DNA from: Planococcus sp. 107-1
GTDB taxonomy: Bacteria > Bacillota > Bacilli > Bacillales_A > Planococcaceae
Length of the DNA stretch: 64,000 nt
NCBI RefSeq assembly: GCF_021513255.1
Contig: NZ_CP090977.1
Location: 1,302,001-1,366,000 of the forward strand
Direction of reading: 5' to 3'
Every line of letters starts with the position of its first letter. Position 1 is the first letter of the stretch. A program made the translations under genes and the position numbers. The notes beneath the pieces are model-generated. The model was not told where the DNA came from. It ran no database searches and worked only from the letters and a program-made list of their open reading frames with translations. Of this stretch, positions 34,871 to 45,434 are shown piece by piece.

Positions 34871-35986
34871 ATGCGAATAGGTATACCGAAAGAAGTTAAG
34901 AATAATGAAAACCGGGTAGCGATGACCCCTGCCGGTGTGGTCAATTTGGCGATGCATGGCCATGATGTTGTGATCCAAACGGAAGCAGGGACAGGATCAG
35001 GATTTACGGATGCAGATTACCAGGCGGCTGGAGCGCAAATTGTGCAATCAGCAGAAGAAGCGTGGAGTCAGGAAATGGTGATGAAAGTAAAAGAACCGAC
35101 TCCTGAAGAATACGGATACTTTAGAGAAGGCATGATTCTCTTTACGTATTTGCACTTGGCACCGGAACCAGAATTGACGAAAGCGATGCTAGAAGCAAAA
35201 GTGACAGGCATTGCCTATGAAACGGTGCAATTGCCGAATAATTCTTTGCCGTTGCTGACGCCGATGAGCGAAGTGGCGGGCAAAATGTCCACGCAGATTG
35301 GAGCGCAATTTCTTGAAAAAATCCATGGAGGCGGCGGGATTCTTTTAGGTGGCATCCCGGGCGTGTCGCGCGGAAAAGTCGCGATAATCGGTGGTGGAGT
35401 GGCCGGAACCAATGCTGCGAAAGTGGCCATTGGCATGGGGGCAAACGTGACCATCCTTGACTTGAATCCCGATCGCCTTCGTCAACTGGATGATTTGTTT
35501 GGAACAGACGTTCAAACCATGATTTCCAATCCGATGAATATTACAGAATCGGTGAAAGAAGCGGATCTCGTTGTCGGCGCTGTATTGATCCCGGGAGCGA
35601 AAGCACCAAAACTGGTGACGGAAGAAATGATTCAATCGATGAAACCGGGGTCAGTAGTCATCGATATTGCCATCGACCAAGGCGGCATATTTGAGACCAG
35701 CGACCGGATTACAACACATGACAATCCGACCTATATGAAGCATGGCGTCGTTCATTACGCAGTAGCCAATATGCCCGGGGCGGTTCCGAGAACTTCCACC
35801 ATCGGTTTGACAAATGTCACCGTGCCCTACGCGGTGCAAATAGCAAATAAAGGATTTGAAAAAGCCATTTTGGAAAATGAAGCATTAAAAAAAGGCGTCA
35901 ACACGTTTAATGGTTTTGTTACTTATAAAGCAGTGGCAGACGATCAAGGCGAAGAGTACCGATCAATCGATGAATTGATCGGATAA
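34871..35986 (+). CDS. ald: Alanine dehydrogenase
   Basis: A 371-residue NAD-dependent L-alanine dehydrogenase (alanine to pyruvate plus ammonium). The start [21 protein letters not shown], the pyruvate-binding lysine in MVMKVKEP (~75), the catalytic histidine in YLHLAP (~96) and the Rossmann motif [19 protein letters not shown] are all present. Length is that of Bacillus Ald. It permits growth on alanine and functions in sporulation in B. subtilis. GGAGGG precedes the ATG. It is monocistronic with a bidirectional terminator. Confidence 0.97.
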   Translation: MRIGIPKEVKNNENRVAMTPAGVVNLAMHGHDVVIQTEAGTGSGFTDADYQAAGAQIVQSAEEAWSQEMVMKVKEPTPEEYGYFREGMILFTYLHLAPEPELTKAMLEAKVTGIAYETVQLPNNSLPLLTPMSEVAGKMSTQIGAQFLEKIHGGGGILLGGIPGVSRGKVAIIGGGVAGTNAAKVAIGMGANVTILDLNPDRLRQLDDLFGTDVQTMISNPMNITESVKEADLVVGAVLIPGAKAPKLVTEEMIQSMKPGSVVIDIAIDQGGIFETSDRITTHDNPTYMKHGVVHYAVANMPGAVPRTSTIGLTNVTVPYAVQIANKGFEKAILENEALKKGVNTFNGFVTYKAVADDQGEEYRSIDELIG

Positions 35987-35989
35987 TTG

Positions 35990-36028
35990 AAAAGGCGGTC
36001 CAGGAAAAAATCCTGGACCGCCTTTTTG
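35990..36028. terminator. Bidirectional terminator between ald and pepQ
   Basis: AAAGGCGGTCCAGGA-aaaaa-TCCTGGACCGCCTTTTT. Confidence 0.95.
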
Positions 36029-36031
36029 CTT

Positions 36032-37132
36032 TTATGAATGATGGATTATCTGCAATTCTTTTGGAAACTTCGTCAACACTTCTACACCGGTTTCAGTAAC
36101 TGCGACATCATCTTCGATGCGGACGCCGACTTTACCGGGCACATAAACTCCGGGCTCTAATGTAAAGACCATCCCAGCTTTCATTTCCATCTCATTGGAA
36201 CCGTGAAGTGAAGGGAACTCATGGACGGAAATACCAAGGCCGTGGCCAAGGCGATGAGTGAAGTATTCGCCATATCCTGCTTTTTCGATTACATCGCGGG
36301 CTGTTTTGTCCAGTTCAGCAGCTGTCACCCCTGGTTTTACTGCGTTCAATGCCGCTTCTTCCGCTTGTCTGACAATTTCATAGATTTCTTTTTGCTCTGC
36401 AGAAGGTTCGCCGAGAGCCAAAGTACGTGTGATATCAGAACAATAGCCTTTATGGACGACGCCCAGGTCAAACAACACGAGATCGCCATTTTGGAGTTTT
36501 CGGTCTCCTGTTTTGCCGTGGGGAGAAGCGGCTTTAGAACCAGCTAAAACCGTTGTATCGAATGACATATGAGTGACTCCGCGTTTTTTCAGCGCCAGCT
36601 CAATTTCCGTCATCAGCTCGATTTCGGTGATGCCTTCACGCAAATTTTTTGCAGCCACTTCGATTGCGTAGTCTGCAAGTGCCGCCGCTTCTCTTAAAAT
36701 TTCCAACTCTGCTTCATCTTTGATGACGCGCATCGCGTTTACTTTGTCGTCTAATGCAGAGAATGACGGATTGCCGAAAAATTCGTTCAATGCTTCGTAT
36801 CGGTCCACTGTCATATGAGATTTTTCTATCGCCAATGTACGGATGGACTCCGCTTTAGCTGAAGCTGTGCGGTGAAGGACTTCTATCGCATTTTCAGTAT
36901 CTACGTGTCCGACGATGTCGCCAGACCAGCCGGCGCTTTTTGCATCCGGAATTTCCATCTGCGGGCAAATCAGGAACGGTGCCGCATTTTTGAAAACCAT
37001 CACACCAAGAAGGCGCTCATGCGGATCACTCTTGAAACCGCTGACGTAAAACACGTTATCCGGGTTGGTGATAAACGCTGCATCGATTTCCATTTCGTTC
37101 AAATAATTTTGCAATTGTTCAATTTTATTCAT
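36032..37132 (-). CDS. pepQ: Xaa-Pro dipeptidase, M24 family
   Basis: A 366-residue creatinase-fold metallopeptidase that splits X-Pro dipeptides. The N-terminal creatinase_N domain (1-~125) is followed by the catalytic domain. Its metal ligands are visible: the aspartates of FDLGVVHKGYCSDITRT, the histidine of HRLGHGLGISVHE, and the glutamates of TLEPGVY and VRIEDDV. It is read convergently with ald, and AAGGAGGA precedes the start. Its own transcript probably begins in the ~90-nt gap shared with ytkL. Confidence 0.93.
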   Translation of the reverse strand: MNKIEQLQNYLNEMEIDAAFITNPDNVFYVSGFKSDPHERLLGVMVFKNAAPFLICPQMEIPDAKSAGWSGDIVGHVDTENAIEVLHRTASAKAESIRTLAIEKSHMTVDRYEALNEFFGNPSFSALDDKVNAMRVIKDEAELEILREAAALADYAIEVAAKNLREGITEIELMTEIELALKKRGVTHMSFDTTVLAGSKAASPHGKTGDRKLQNGDLVLFDLGVVHKGYCSDITRTLALGEPSAEQKEIYEIVRQAEEAALNAVKPGVTAAELDKTARDVIEKAGYGEYFTHRLGHGLGISVHEFPSLHGSNEMEMKAGMVFTLEPGVYVPGKVGVRIEDDVAVTETGVEVLTKFPKELQIIHHS

Positions 37133-37222
37133 ATGTATTCCTCCTTGTATATGTGTAGCATATCAAAATTCTGGGTATAATACAGCTTGGAAAGATTGAT
37201 AATAAGAGCTGGAGGGGATTAA

Positions 37223-37903
37223 ATGAAGGTATCATTCCATGGGCATTCTGTAGTGAAAATTCAAACAGCAGGTAAAGTTATTTTAATTGATCCATTCATT
37301 TCCGGAAACAGTTTGACAGATTTAACGGCTAGCGAAGAAAAGCCGGATGCCATTCTGTTAACGCATGCGCATAACGACCACGTAGGCGATACGATCGAAC
37401 TTGCGCTGCGGAATAATTCGCAAGTCGTGGCGCCGGTAGAGCTCGCTAACTACCTGGCTGGCCAAGGTGTTGAAACAGTTGGCATGAACCTTGGCGGCGC
37501 AAAAGAATTTGAATTTGGCACTGTCAAATACACGAAAGCCTTCCACAGTTCTTCGTATACCACACCAGAAGGCGAGGCCATTTACGGTGGAATGCCAGCG
37601 GGCATCCTTTTCAAAGCGGAAGGGAAGACGATTTACCATGCAGGTGATACCGAAGTGTTCGGTGACATGGAAATCATCGGGAAACGCCATGGAGTGGATT
37701 TGGCATTCGTGCCGATCGGCGATTTCTTCACGATGGGGCCGGATGACGCAGCTTATGCTGTGGAGTTGATCAACCCGAAAACTGTTGTGCCGATCCATTA
37801 CAATACGTTCCCGCCGATCAAGCAGGACCCTGAGTATTTCAAAGGGCTTGTAAAAGGCGCTGAAGTCAATATCATGCAGCCTGGAGATGTAATCGAATAT
37901 TAA
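37223..37903 (+). CDS. ytkL: Metallo-beta-lactamase-fold hydrolase (UPF0173)
   Basis: A 226-residue YtkL protein. The zinc motif is HAHNDHVGD (residues ~49-57), further ligand histidines are in KAFHSS and the aspartate is in [10 protein letters not shown]. The cellular substrate is unknown. It opens the ytkL-ytoI-(ytpI)-nrnA-dnaE order of Bacillus. GGAGGGG precedes the ATG, and a terminator at 37908 separates it from ytoI. Confidence 0.93.
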   Translation: MKVSFHGHSVVKIQTAGKVILIDPFISGNSLTDLTASEEKPDAILLTHAHNDHVGDTIELALRNNSQVVAPVELANYLAGQGVETVGMNLGGAKEFEFGTVKYTKAFHSSSYTTPEGEAIYGGMPAGILFKAEGKTIYHAGDTEVFGDMEIIGKRHGVDLAFVPIGDFFTMGPDDAAYAVELINPKTVVPIHYNTFPPIKQDPEYFKGLVKGAEVNIMQPGDVIEY

Positions 37904-37907
37904 TCGG

Positions 37908-37938
37908 CAACCCTTGAGAATTTTCTCAAGGGTTTTTT
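37908..37938 (+). terminator. Terminator of ytkL
   Basis: AACCCTTGAGAA-tt-TTCTCAAGGGTTTTTT. Confidence 0.92.
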
Positions 37939-38020
37939 ATTGCTTGCCGGTTCAGTCTGTTTTTTCTATGACTTATGATACACTTGAAAGTATAGAATGC
38001 GAGAAAGAACAGGTGAAATT

Positions 38021-39330
38021 ATGGCGACGAAACATGAACAGATACTGGAGTATATCGAAACGCTCCCAGTCGGCGAAAAGATCTCCGTACGCCGTATTGC
38101 AAAGGATCTCCAAGTCAGTGAGGGGACGGCTTACCGGGCGATCAAGGAAGCTGAAAACCAGCGTCTTGTTTCGACGATTGAGCGGGTTGGGACCATCCGG
38201 ATCGAGCGGAAGAAAAAAGAGAATATCGAGCGGCTCACCTATGCGGAAATTGTCAATATCGTCGATGGCCAAGTGATGGGCGGAAGATCCGGATTGCATA
38301 AATCGTTGAACAAATTTGTCATTGGAGCCATGCAGCTGGACGATATGATGCGCTATACAGAAGCCGGGGAACCTGTTGATTGTCGGCAACCGCTACAAAG
38401 CACATGAATACGCCTTGCAGGCGAGTGCTGCGGTTCTTGTGACTGGCGGTTTTGAAGCTTCGGAAACAGTGAAAAGATTAGCCGATGAATACGAGCTGCC
38501 TGTTATTTCAACAAGTTATGATACGTTTACCGTAGCGACGATGATCAACCGGGCTATCTACGACCAATTGATCAAGAAAGAGATTTTGCTAATCGAAGAT
38601 ATTTTGATTCCTTTGGAAAATACAAACTTCCTGCAGGATAAAGACACCATCAGAAACTACCACGAATTGAATAAGGAAACCACGCATGGCGGATTTCCGG
38701 TCGTCGATGAAAACGGCAAATTGGTCGGCATCATCACCTCACGAGATGTTATCGGCCACGGGGATACCGAATTGATCGAGAAAGTGATGACGAAAGACCC
38801 CATTACGGTTTCCATGCAGACAAGCGTGGCTTCTGCGGGGCACCGGATGATCTGGGAAGGCATCGATCTATTGCCGGTGGCAGACGACCACGGCAAACTG
38901 AAAGGCGTCATCAGCCGGCAAGATGTATTGAAAGCCATCCAGATAGCCCAGCGCCAGCCGCAGCAAGGCGAGACGATCGATGATTTGATCATGGGCCAAA
39001 TGCATCTTCAGTCGACAGACAAAGTGACGCTGAATTTCCGCGTTACACCGCAAATGACGAATGCTTATGGTTCGATTTCGTATGGCGCCTATTCCGCCAT
39101 ATTAATAGAAGCCGCTTCAACGGCTTTAAAAACAAAAAATCGGAAAGACAGTGCGCTTGAAAAACATGACGGTCTATTATTTGAATCCTGTTCAATTGGA
39201 TTCAACAGTGGTGATCAAACCGGTAATTCTGGACATGAGCCGGAAATCCGCAAAAGTCGATGTCGAAGTGAGCTTTGAAAATAAGATCGTCGGAAAAGCG
39301 CTGTTAACTTTCCAATTGCTGGACCGTTAG
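38021..39330 (+). CDS. ytoI: YtoI: HTH-DRTGG-CBS-hotdog protein (two frame breaks)
   Basis: A multidomain regulatory-looking protein of ~437 residues when joined (B. subtilis YtoI ~439). It has an N-terminal GntR-like HTH (ISVRRIAKDLQVSEGTAYRAIKEAE, ~15-40), a DRTGG domain (~70-180), a CBS pair (~190-310) and a C-terminal hotdog domain. Break 1 lies at the G-run 38366-38369; removing one G gives EAGNLLIVGNRYKAHE. Break 2 lies at 39152-39158; adding CG (TGCGCTT to TGCGCGCTT) gives DSARLKNMTVYYLNP and runs to TAG 39328-39330. The CBS pair suggests nucleotide sensing. The function is unknown. The stop codon overlaps a short repeat fragment. Confidence 0.85.
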
Positions 39331-39366
39331 AAAAGCGCAAGCGCCCGTTCAGCCCCGACAAGCGAC
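39329..39366 (+). repeat. Fragment of a second dispersed repeat family
   Basis: AGAAAAGCGCAAGCGCCCG and the following bases to AGCGAC resemble a repeat common in Bacillales intergenic regions. It starts exactly at the stop codon of ytoI. It shares the AGAAAAGCG start with units A-C but differs after that. Confidence 0.6.
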
Positions 39367-39368
39367 AT

Positions 39369-39397
39369 AAAAAAACCCCTCCTTTTCAGGAGAGGTC
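39369..39397 (-). terminator. Terminator of ytpI
   Basis: Minus strand: AGACCTCTCCT-gaaa-AGGAGGGGTTTTTTT. Confidence 0.8.
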
Positions 39398-39399
39398 TC

Positions 39400-39699
39400 T
39401 TATTGGTTCAACCGTGCTTCTTCCGCTACGAATGAATGATAATGCTTAGCCGCTTTGTAATTGTAGACCATCAAAGCGAGACCAAGAATGATGAAGATGC
39501 CGGAAATGATGTAAGTCACGACCGATTGGAAAACAAACAATTGGTTGATGCCGAAAAACAGCACGAAGCTGCCAAGCGCTACAGAAGCGATAGAAGCATA
39601 CCATTTCTTCCGGATTGGCAAAGTTGCACGGAATTGTTTTGTTTTATAATAAAAATAAAAAACAAATGATATAATTATCATACCTACTAATACGATCAT
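39400..39699 (-). CDS. ytpI: YtpI-family small membrane protein
   Basis: A 99-residue membrane protein with three hydrophobic segments, containing LFFGINQLFVFQSVVTYIISGIF, the YtpI signature. The start is set at 39699 (IVLVGMIIISF) by GGAGGTTCTCC on the minus strand; the longer frame to 39753 lacks support. In B. subtilis ytpI lies in the same position between ytoI and nrnA. The function is unknown. Confidence 0.85.
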   Translation of the reverse strand: MIVLVGMIIISFVFYFYYKTKQFRATLPIRKKWYASIASVALGSFVLFFGINQLFVFQSVVTYIISGIFIILGLALMVYNYKAAKHYHSFVAEEARLNQ

Positions 39700-39794
39700 T
39701 GGAGAACCTCCTGTATTCCATAACTCATTCCTATTGTACTGAGAAATGGACAAAAATGCGAATGGATTTCCTTAAAAAACGGAGGAACTGAAAA

Positions 39795-40733
39795 ATGTAT
39801 AGTCAAATCATCGACACAATTAAACAATACGAAACCATCATCATCCATCGCCATGTACGGCCAGATCCGGATGCATACGGCTCGCAGCTAGGCTTGAAAT
39901 ACTTGCTTCAGCACAATTTTCCGGAAAAGCGGATTTTGGCTGCGGGGGAGCATGACTTCACTTTAGACTTTTTGGATTTTCCGGACCAAGTGGAAGATGC
40001 CGATTTTAACGGAGCTTTAGTCATTGTGACGGACACTGCGAATACGGAGCCGGTCGACGATCAACGCTACGAGAATGGCGAGAAAATCATTAAAATCGAC
40101 CATCATCCAAATGACGACGCATACGGCGATTTATTGCATGTGGACACGAATGCGAGTTCAGCATCCGAATTGATCTACGAATTGTATACATACGGCCATG
40201 AACAGGAAAACTGGGAAATGCCGGATATGGCTGCCCGTCTCCTATATGCTGGGATCATCGGGGATACCGGACGGTTCTTATTCCCGAGCACGACAGAAAA
40301 AACCTTTAAAATTGCCGGAGAATTGATCAAATACAATTTCAACCGCGATGAATTGCATAACGGCATGTACGAAATGGAGCGGAAACTGCTTCATTTGCAA
40401 GGCTATATCTACCAGAATTTCGTGATGAACGAAAGCGGTGCGGCGTATGTGAAAATCACGAAAGACGTGTTAAGCGAGTTTGATGTAACCGCATCGGAAA
40501 CTTCTTTATTAGTGGGATCCCTTGGCAATGTCAAAGGCTTGAAAGCATGGGTTATCTTTATCGAAGAAGATACAGAAATCCGCGTTCGCCTGCGTTCAAA
40601 AGGGCCGGTCATTAATGGCCTTGCCAAAGAATTTGGCGGCGGTGGACATCCGATGGCTTCAGGAGCAACAGCCTATTCATGGGAAGAAGCCGAACAAGTC
40701 ATTGAACGTTTAACAAAAATTTGCGCATCTTAA
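39795..40733 (+). CDS. nrnA: Bifunctional oligoribonuclease / pAp phosphatase NrnA
   Basis: A 312-residue DHH-DHHA1 phosphoesterase that degrades 2-5-nt nanoRNA and dephosphorylates 3'-phosphoadenosine 5'-phosphate. The metal motifs are RPDPDAYGSQ, VTDTAN, KIDHHPND and GDTGRFLF. The DHHA1 substrate motif is GGGGHPMASGA near residue 282. CGGAGGA precedes the ATG. dnaE begins 16 nt downstream, so the two are likely cotranscribed; the ytrH/ytrI genes found between them in B. subtilis are missing. Confidence 0.96.
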   Translation: MYSQIIDTIKQYETIIIHRHVRPDPDAYGSQLGLKYLLQHNFPEKRILAAGEHDFTLDFLDFPDQVEDADFNGALVIVTDTANTEPVDDQRYENGEKIIKIDHHPNDDAYGDLLHVDTNASSASELIYELYTYGHEQENWEMPDMAARLLYAGIIGDTGRFLFPSTTEKTFKIAGELIKYNFNRDELHNGMYEMERKLLHLQGYIYQNFVMNESGAAYVKITKDVLSEFDVTASETSLLVGSLGNVKGLKAWVIFIEEDTEIRVRLRSKGPVINGLAKEFGGGGHPMASGATAYSWEEAEQVIERLTKICAS

Positions 40734-40749
40734 TAAAGGAGGGATTGGA

Positions 40750-43700
40750 TTGTCAATGGTTTACCCGCATATAAGCACCTCGGCAGATTTGCTGAAAAGT
40801 ACGGTTCGCCTTGATGAACTTTTCCCTTTTCTGATAGAACAGGGAACGGCATCTGCAGCGATTGTCAATTCCAAATTATACGGCATCCTCCCTTTTTGGG
40901 AAGCTTGCCACAAGGCCGGCATCCATGGGGTGGTCGGCCTTTCTGTGTTTATCGAATTTGAAGGGCAGGAGTATCCAGCCGTGTTGTATGCCCAGTCAAA
41001 TACCGGCTATAAAAATTTGCTTAAAATTACGTCCGCTTTATCCACGCGGACAAAGCGGCGATCCCTGAACAATGGCTGAAGGCGTACCGGCAAGGCTTGA
41101 TTTGTGTTATTCCGAGTAAAGCGGAATGGGTGATGACTGATAGAAGCGAAGCGGTCCACTTTCTCCATGAAATTTTCGGCAGCCTTTGCTATGGCAGCAT
41201 CGAACGGCCCGGAGGACAGCGCATAGAGCAAGAAGAAAACTTTATCGCTTTATGCGAAAATGAAAACTTGCGCATCATGGCGACACAAGAAAGCCGTTAT
41301 TTGCACGAAAGCGATGCCTTTTCCCACGAAGTCGCTTCTGCAATCGGCCAAGGCCAGAAAATGAACGATCCGGAACGCAAGCGGCCTGAGCATCAAAAAG
41401 CGTATGTTCCTTCTGCAGCAGAATTTTCATCTTGGTTTTCAGAGCGGCCGGAATGGCTTGAGGAAACAAAAAATATGCTTGAAAGCTGTAATGTGACAAT
41501 TCCTCTGCATCAGCAGCTGCTGCCTGTATTTCCATTGCCGGATGGTACAGACCGCTTAGCTTACATTTGGGATCTTTGTGTGGCTGGATTGTCCGAGCGA
41601 ATTCCGAATTATGGTGAAAACTACATTGAGCGGTTGAAATACGAACTCTCAGTCATTCGGAAAATGGGCTTTATCGATTATTTTCTAATCGTTTCTGATT
41701 TTATGAAGTTCGCAAGAGACAACGAAATTCTGACAGGGCCAGGACGGGGATCTTCAGCCAGCTCACTTGTTGCGTTCAGCTTACGGATTACGGACGTTGA
41801 TCCGTTGGAACACGATTTGCTCTTTGAACGTTTCTTGAATCCGGAACGGGTAACATTGCCGGATATCGATATTGACTTCGCTGATCACCGGCGCCATGAA
41901 GTCGTAGAATATGTCGCCAAAAAATACGGAGCAGTGCGGACTGCTCAGATCATCACATTCGGTACCTTGTCAGCGAAAGCGGTCGCCCGTGATACGGCAC
42001 GCGTATTTGGATTTGAACCGGAAGAGCTCGATGCCATCTCGAAAATGATTTCGAACCGTCCGGGAACTACATTGCGGTCTGCCTTGAAAGAAAATCAGCG
42101 CTTGAATGATTGGATCATCGAAAAGGAAGAACGCAAAAGCTGGTTTAAAACAGCTTTGAAATTGGAGGGGCTGCCGCGCCATGCCTCTACCCATGCTGCC
42201 GGAGTGATTTTGAGCCCGACGCCGCTCGTCGACCATGTGCCGATTGAAAAAGGAAGCGAAGGCATTTATATCACCCAGTGGCCAATGGCTGAACTCGAAG
42301 CCGTCGGATTATTGAAGATGGATTTTCTCGGTCTCCGCAATTTGACGATTCTCGAGCAGATCCGGCGCTTGCTTTATCATGACACGAAAAAATGGATCGA
42401 TTACCGCAAGCTGCCTTTGATGGATAAAGAAACCTATGCTCTTTTGGCGCAAGGGGATACGACGGGGATATTCCAATTGGAATCGGATGGCATGCGCGGC
42501 GCTTTAAGGCAGATCAAACCGACGGCTTTTGGGGATATCGTGGCAGTCAACGCGCTTTTCCGTCCAGGTCCGATGGAATTTATCCCTTTATATGCGAGAC
42601 GGAAGCATGGCCAGGAAAAAGTGGAGTATATCCATCCGATGCTTGAGCCGATTTTAAGTGAAACTTACGGCATTATTGTTTACCAAGAGCAGATTATGCA
42701 GATTGCTTCCCGCATCGCTGGATTTTCACTTGGCGAAGCGGATTTGCTGAGAAGGGCAGTCAGCAAGAAAAAGCGGGAAATACTCGATGAAGAACGGGTC
42801 CATTTTACACAAGGGGCCGTGAAGAAAGGGTTTACCGCAACGGAAGCTTCCGAAGTCTATGATTTGATCGTCCGATTTGCGGATTATGGTTTTCCGAAAA
42901 GCCATGCCGTGGCCTACAGCATGATTTCTTATCAGCTAAGTTATATGAAAACACATTACGCCGTTTACTTTTATGCAGCTCTACTTGCGAACAGCGCAGG
43001 CAATGCTGAAAAGACCGGCCAGCTCTTGCAGGAAATCAAGGACAAGGGAATAGCGGTTCTTCCGCCTTCTATTCAAAAGAGCCGCTATTCGTTCTCTGTG
43101 GAAGAAGGCAAGATCCGTGTCGGCTTAAACGCAGTGAAAGGCGTACCGGGAAGCGCTATAAAAGCTCTGGTGTCGGCCCGGAAAGAAGGTCCGTTTTCCA
43201 GCCTCTATGCCATTGCAGAACGCATTTCGGCCATCCATTTTACCCGGAAGGCCTTTGAACCACTAGTGAAAGCTGGAGCTTTAGATGATTTTGAACTGGA
43301 TCGTTCAACTTTGCTTGCCTCACTCGATAGTGCCGTCAAGCATGCCGAATTGGTAAAACCCAATGAAGACCCCGGGTTGTTTGATGAAATGGGGTCGAGC
43401 TTTATGAAGCCGAAATACATCAAAGCTTCTCCTATTCCAGAAACTTTAAAACTCGATTATGAAAAAGAGGCCCTCGGATTTTATTTGTCGACGCATCCGA
43501 TCGCGAGAGAAAAGCAGCAGCGCAATAAACCTTATGCGGATTTGAAGAGTCTGAGGAATTCTCAAGACAGAAAATCGGTGACGGTTCTTGGAATGGTCGA
43601 CGACATCAAGCGAATTCGAACCAAAAAAGGGGATGCAATGGCTTTTGTGAGCTTGCAAGATGATACAGGCCAGGCTTCTGTGACGCTGTTTCCAGCTGAA

Positions 43701-43811
43701 TACGCCAAGTACAATCATTTGCTCGAGCCTAACAGCGTCTTAGAAGTACAAGGGACTGTAGAAAACCGTAACCATAAAACTTCTATTATTTGTAAATCTA
43801 TTCATACTTGA
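40750..43811 (+). CDS. dnaE: DNA polymerase III alpha subunit DnaE (frame break)
   Basis: DnaE-type replicative polymerase, the lagging-strand/primer-extending partner of PolC in Bacillota. It is ~1020 residues when joined, somewhat shorter than B. subtilis (1115). The N-terminal PHP-like domain is followed by the palm (YFLIVSDFMKFA, GPGRGSSASSLVA, catalytic PDIDIDFADHRR), fingers (LPRHASTHAAGV), the thumb/beta-binding region and a C-terminal OB fold (SVTVLGMVDDIKRIR). The frame breaks at 41045-41049. Restoring one G (CGCGG to CGCGGG) gives STRDKAAIPEQWLKAYRQG. An essential gene should not be broken, so this is probably a sequence error. The start TTG 40750 has AAAGGAGG six bases upstream. 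Confidence 0.93.
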
Positions 43812-43842
43812 CTGCCTTTCTTCTTAGAAAGGCAGTTTTTTC
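43810..43842 (+). terminator. Terminator of nrnA-dnaE
   Basis: ACTGCCTTTCT-tctt-AGAAAGGCAGTTTTTT. Confidence 0.93.
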
Positions 43843-43924
43843 TTTACGGCAGCCGAAAAGTTTTGTATTCTAGAAAATATGAGTGGCCAGACCACTTTCA
43901 AATTTATGGAAGTAAGGAGCTATC

Positions 43925-44587
43925 ATGAATCAGTCAAAACGATTTTTAGATATAGTAACAGACATTCGTGACATGATTCGACGCGAGAAAATCAAACCGG
44001 GCAATCGCATCCCATCCGAAAGAGAACTGGCCGAGAAATTGCAAGTCGGCAGGTCGACGCTCAGAGAAGCGTTGAGAAGTTTGGAGCTACTGGGTTTGAT
44101 TGAGACGAGGAGAGGGGAAGGCACCTTTCTTTCCGACCACCGCAACCATCAATTGGTGGAAGTCTTATCGACGTTTATCTTACAGGATACCCAGTCTCAG
44201 GAAGATGTCTGGCAAACGAGATTGATCCATGAAATATCCGCTATCCGAACCATTTGCCAAAATAGCAAATTAGCAAGTTTGAAGGTTTGGGATAGTTTCA
44301 GAAATCGGCTGAATGAAAATGAAAGCCTATACCGGGAGGATTTTGTCCGCGAACTGATGGTTCTATCCGGGAACCGATTATCACTGAAAATCTGGTTCTT
44401 ACTGCAGCAATACAGCGGAAATCCTTATCAGGAGCCCGTTACAGAAGATGAAAAAGAAATGTTACTACCATTATTGGCTGCGCTTGAGCAGCAAGATATG
44501 AGCTCAGCAATTGATTTATTCAAAACTTGGAGCAGTTGGTTACAAAAGGGGAGAATGCAAAATGGCAATGATACGCGAGATCTTTAA
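43925..44587 (+). CDS. GntR/FadR-type transcriptional regulator
   Basis: A 220-residue regulator with an N-terminal winged helix ([45 protein letters not shown], residues ~20-66) and an all-helical C-terminal ligand domain, a short FadR/FCD-like type. Its last 26 bases overlap accD, so it is translated with the acetyl-CoA carboxylase genes. It may control fatty-acid synthesis in response to a metabolite; no operator was found. In B. subtilis malic enzyme genes occupy this position instead. Confidence 0.85.
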   Translation: MNQSKRFLDIVTDIRDMIRREKIKPGNRIPSERELAEKLQVGRSTLREALRSLELLGLIETRRGEGTFLSDHRNHQLVEVLSTFILQDTQSQEDVWQTRLIHEISAIRTICQNSKLASLKVWDSFRNRLNENESLYREDFVRELMVLSGNRLSLKIWFLLQQYSGNPYQEPVTEDEKEMLLPLLAALEQQDMSSAIDLFKTWSSWLQKGRMQNGNDTRDL

Positions 44588-45434
44588 ACGCAACAAAGAC
44601 AAACAAGGAACGACTATGCCAAACAAAGATTCAAAAGATATTCCGGAAGGATTGATGACAAAATGTCCTTCATGCAAACAAATTACGCTAACAAAAGAAT
44701 TGAAGAACCTTCATAAAGTCTGCCCAAAATGTGACCATCATTTTAAAATGACAGCGTATGAGCGAGTTGAGAGTTTACTAGATGAAGGTTCTTTCGAATC
44801 GATCGATGACCATATTAAATCGGAAAATCCGTTGGGCTTCCCAGGATACACGGATAAAATCCGTTCGGATAGCGAGAAAACAGGATTGAATGAAGCGGTC
44901 TTGACCGGAACCGGGAAGTTGAACAACCAAGAAATCGTGGTAGCTATCATGGATTCCCATTTCCGGATGGGATCGATGGGATCTGTAGTCGGGGAAAAAA
45001 TTACACGCGCGGTAGAAGCCGCAACCGCTAAAAACCTCCCGTTCATCATCTTTACAGCAAGCGGCGGAGCCCGTATGCAAGAAGGTGTATTGTCATTAAT
45101 GCAGATGGCTAAGACAAGTGTCGCGCTAAAACGCCATAGCAATGAAGGCTTGTTGTTTGTTTCCGTACTAACGCATCCTACTACTGGCGGCGTATCTGCG
45201 AGTTTTGCATCTGTCGGGGATATTAATATTGCCGAGCCGAAAGCGTTGATCGGTTTTGCTGGGCGCCGGGTCATTGAACAGACTGTGCGCGAAAAGCTGC
45301 CGGAAGATTTTCAAACTGCGGAATTTCTATTGGAGCATGGCCAGCTTGATGCTGTTGTCCATAGAGCGGATATGAAAGAAAAATTGAGTACAATCGTGCG
45401 CTTGCATACGAAAGGAGCTGTCCAAAATGGCTAA
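44562..45434 (+). CDS. accD: Acetyl-CoA carboxylase carboxyltransferase beta subunit
   Basis: A 290-residue beta subunit. The N-terminal zinc ribbon (CPSCKQ ... CPKCDHH, residues ~32-55) precedes the crotonase-fold carboxyltransferase domain with the oxyanion-hole segment [12 protein letters not shown] and [13 protein letters not shown]. With AccA it transfers carboxyl from biotin to acetyl-CoA, making malonyl-CoA. ATG 44562 follows AAAGGGGAG; the longer frame from 44511 would lie deep in the regulator gene. It overlaps accA by eight bases. Confidence 0.96.
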   Translation: MAMIREIFKRNKDKQGTTMPNKDSKDIPEGLMTKCPSCKQITLTKELKNLHKVCPKCDHHFKMTAYERVESLLDEGSFESIDDHIKSENPLGFPGYTDKIRSDSEKTGLNEAVLTGTGKLNNQEIVVAIMDSHFRMGSMGSVVGEKITRAVEAATAKNLPFIIFTASGGARMQEGVLSLMQMAKTSVALKRHSNEGLLFVSVLTHPTTGGVSASFASVGDINIAEPKALIGFAGRRVIEQTVREKLPEDFQTAEFLLEHGQLDAVVHRADMKEKLSTIVRLHTKGAVQNG

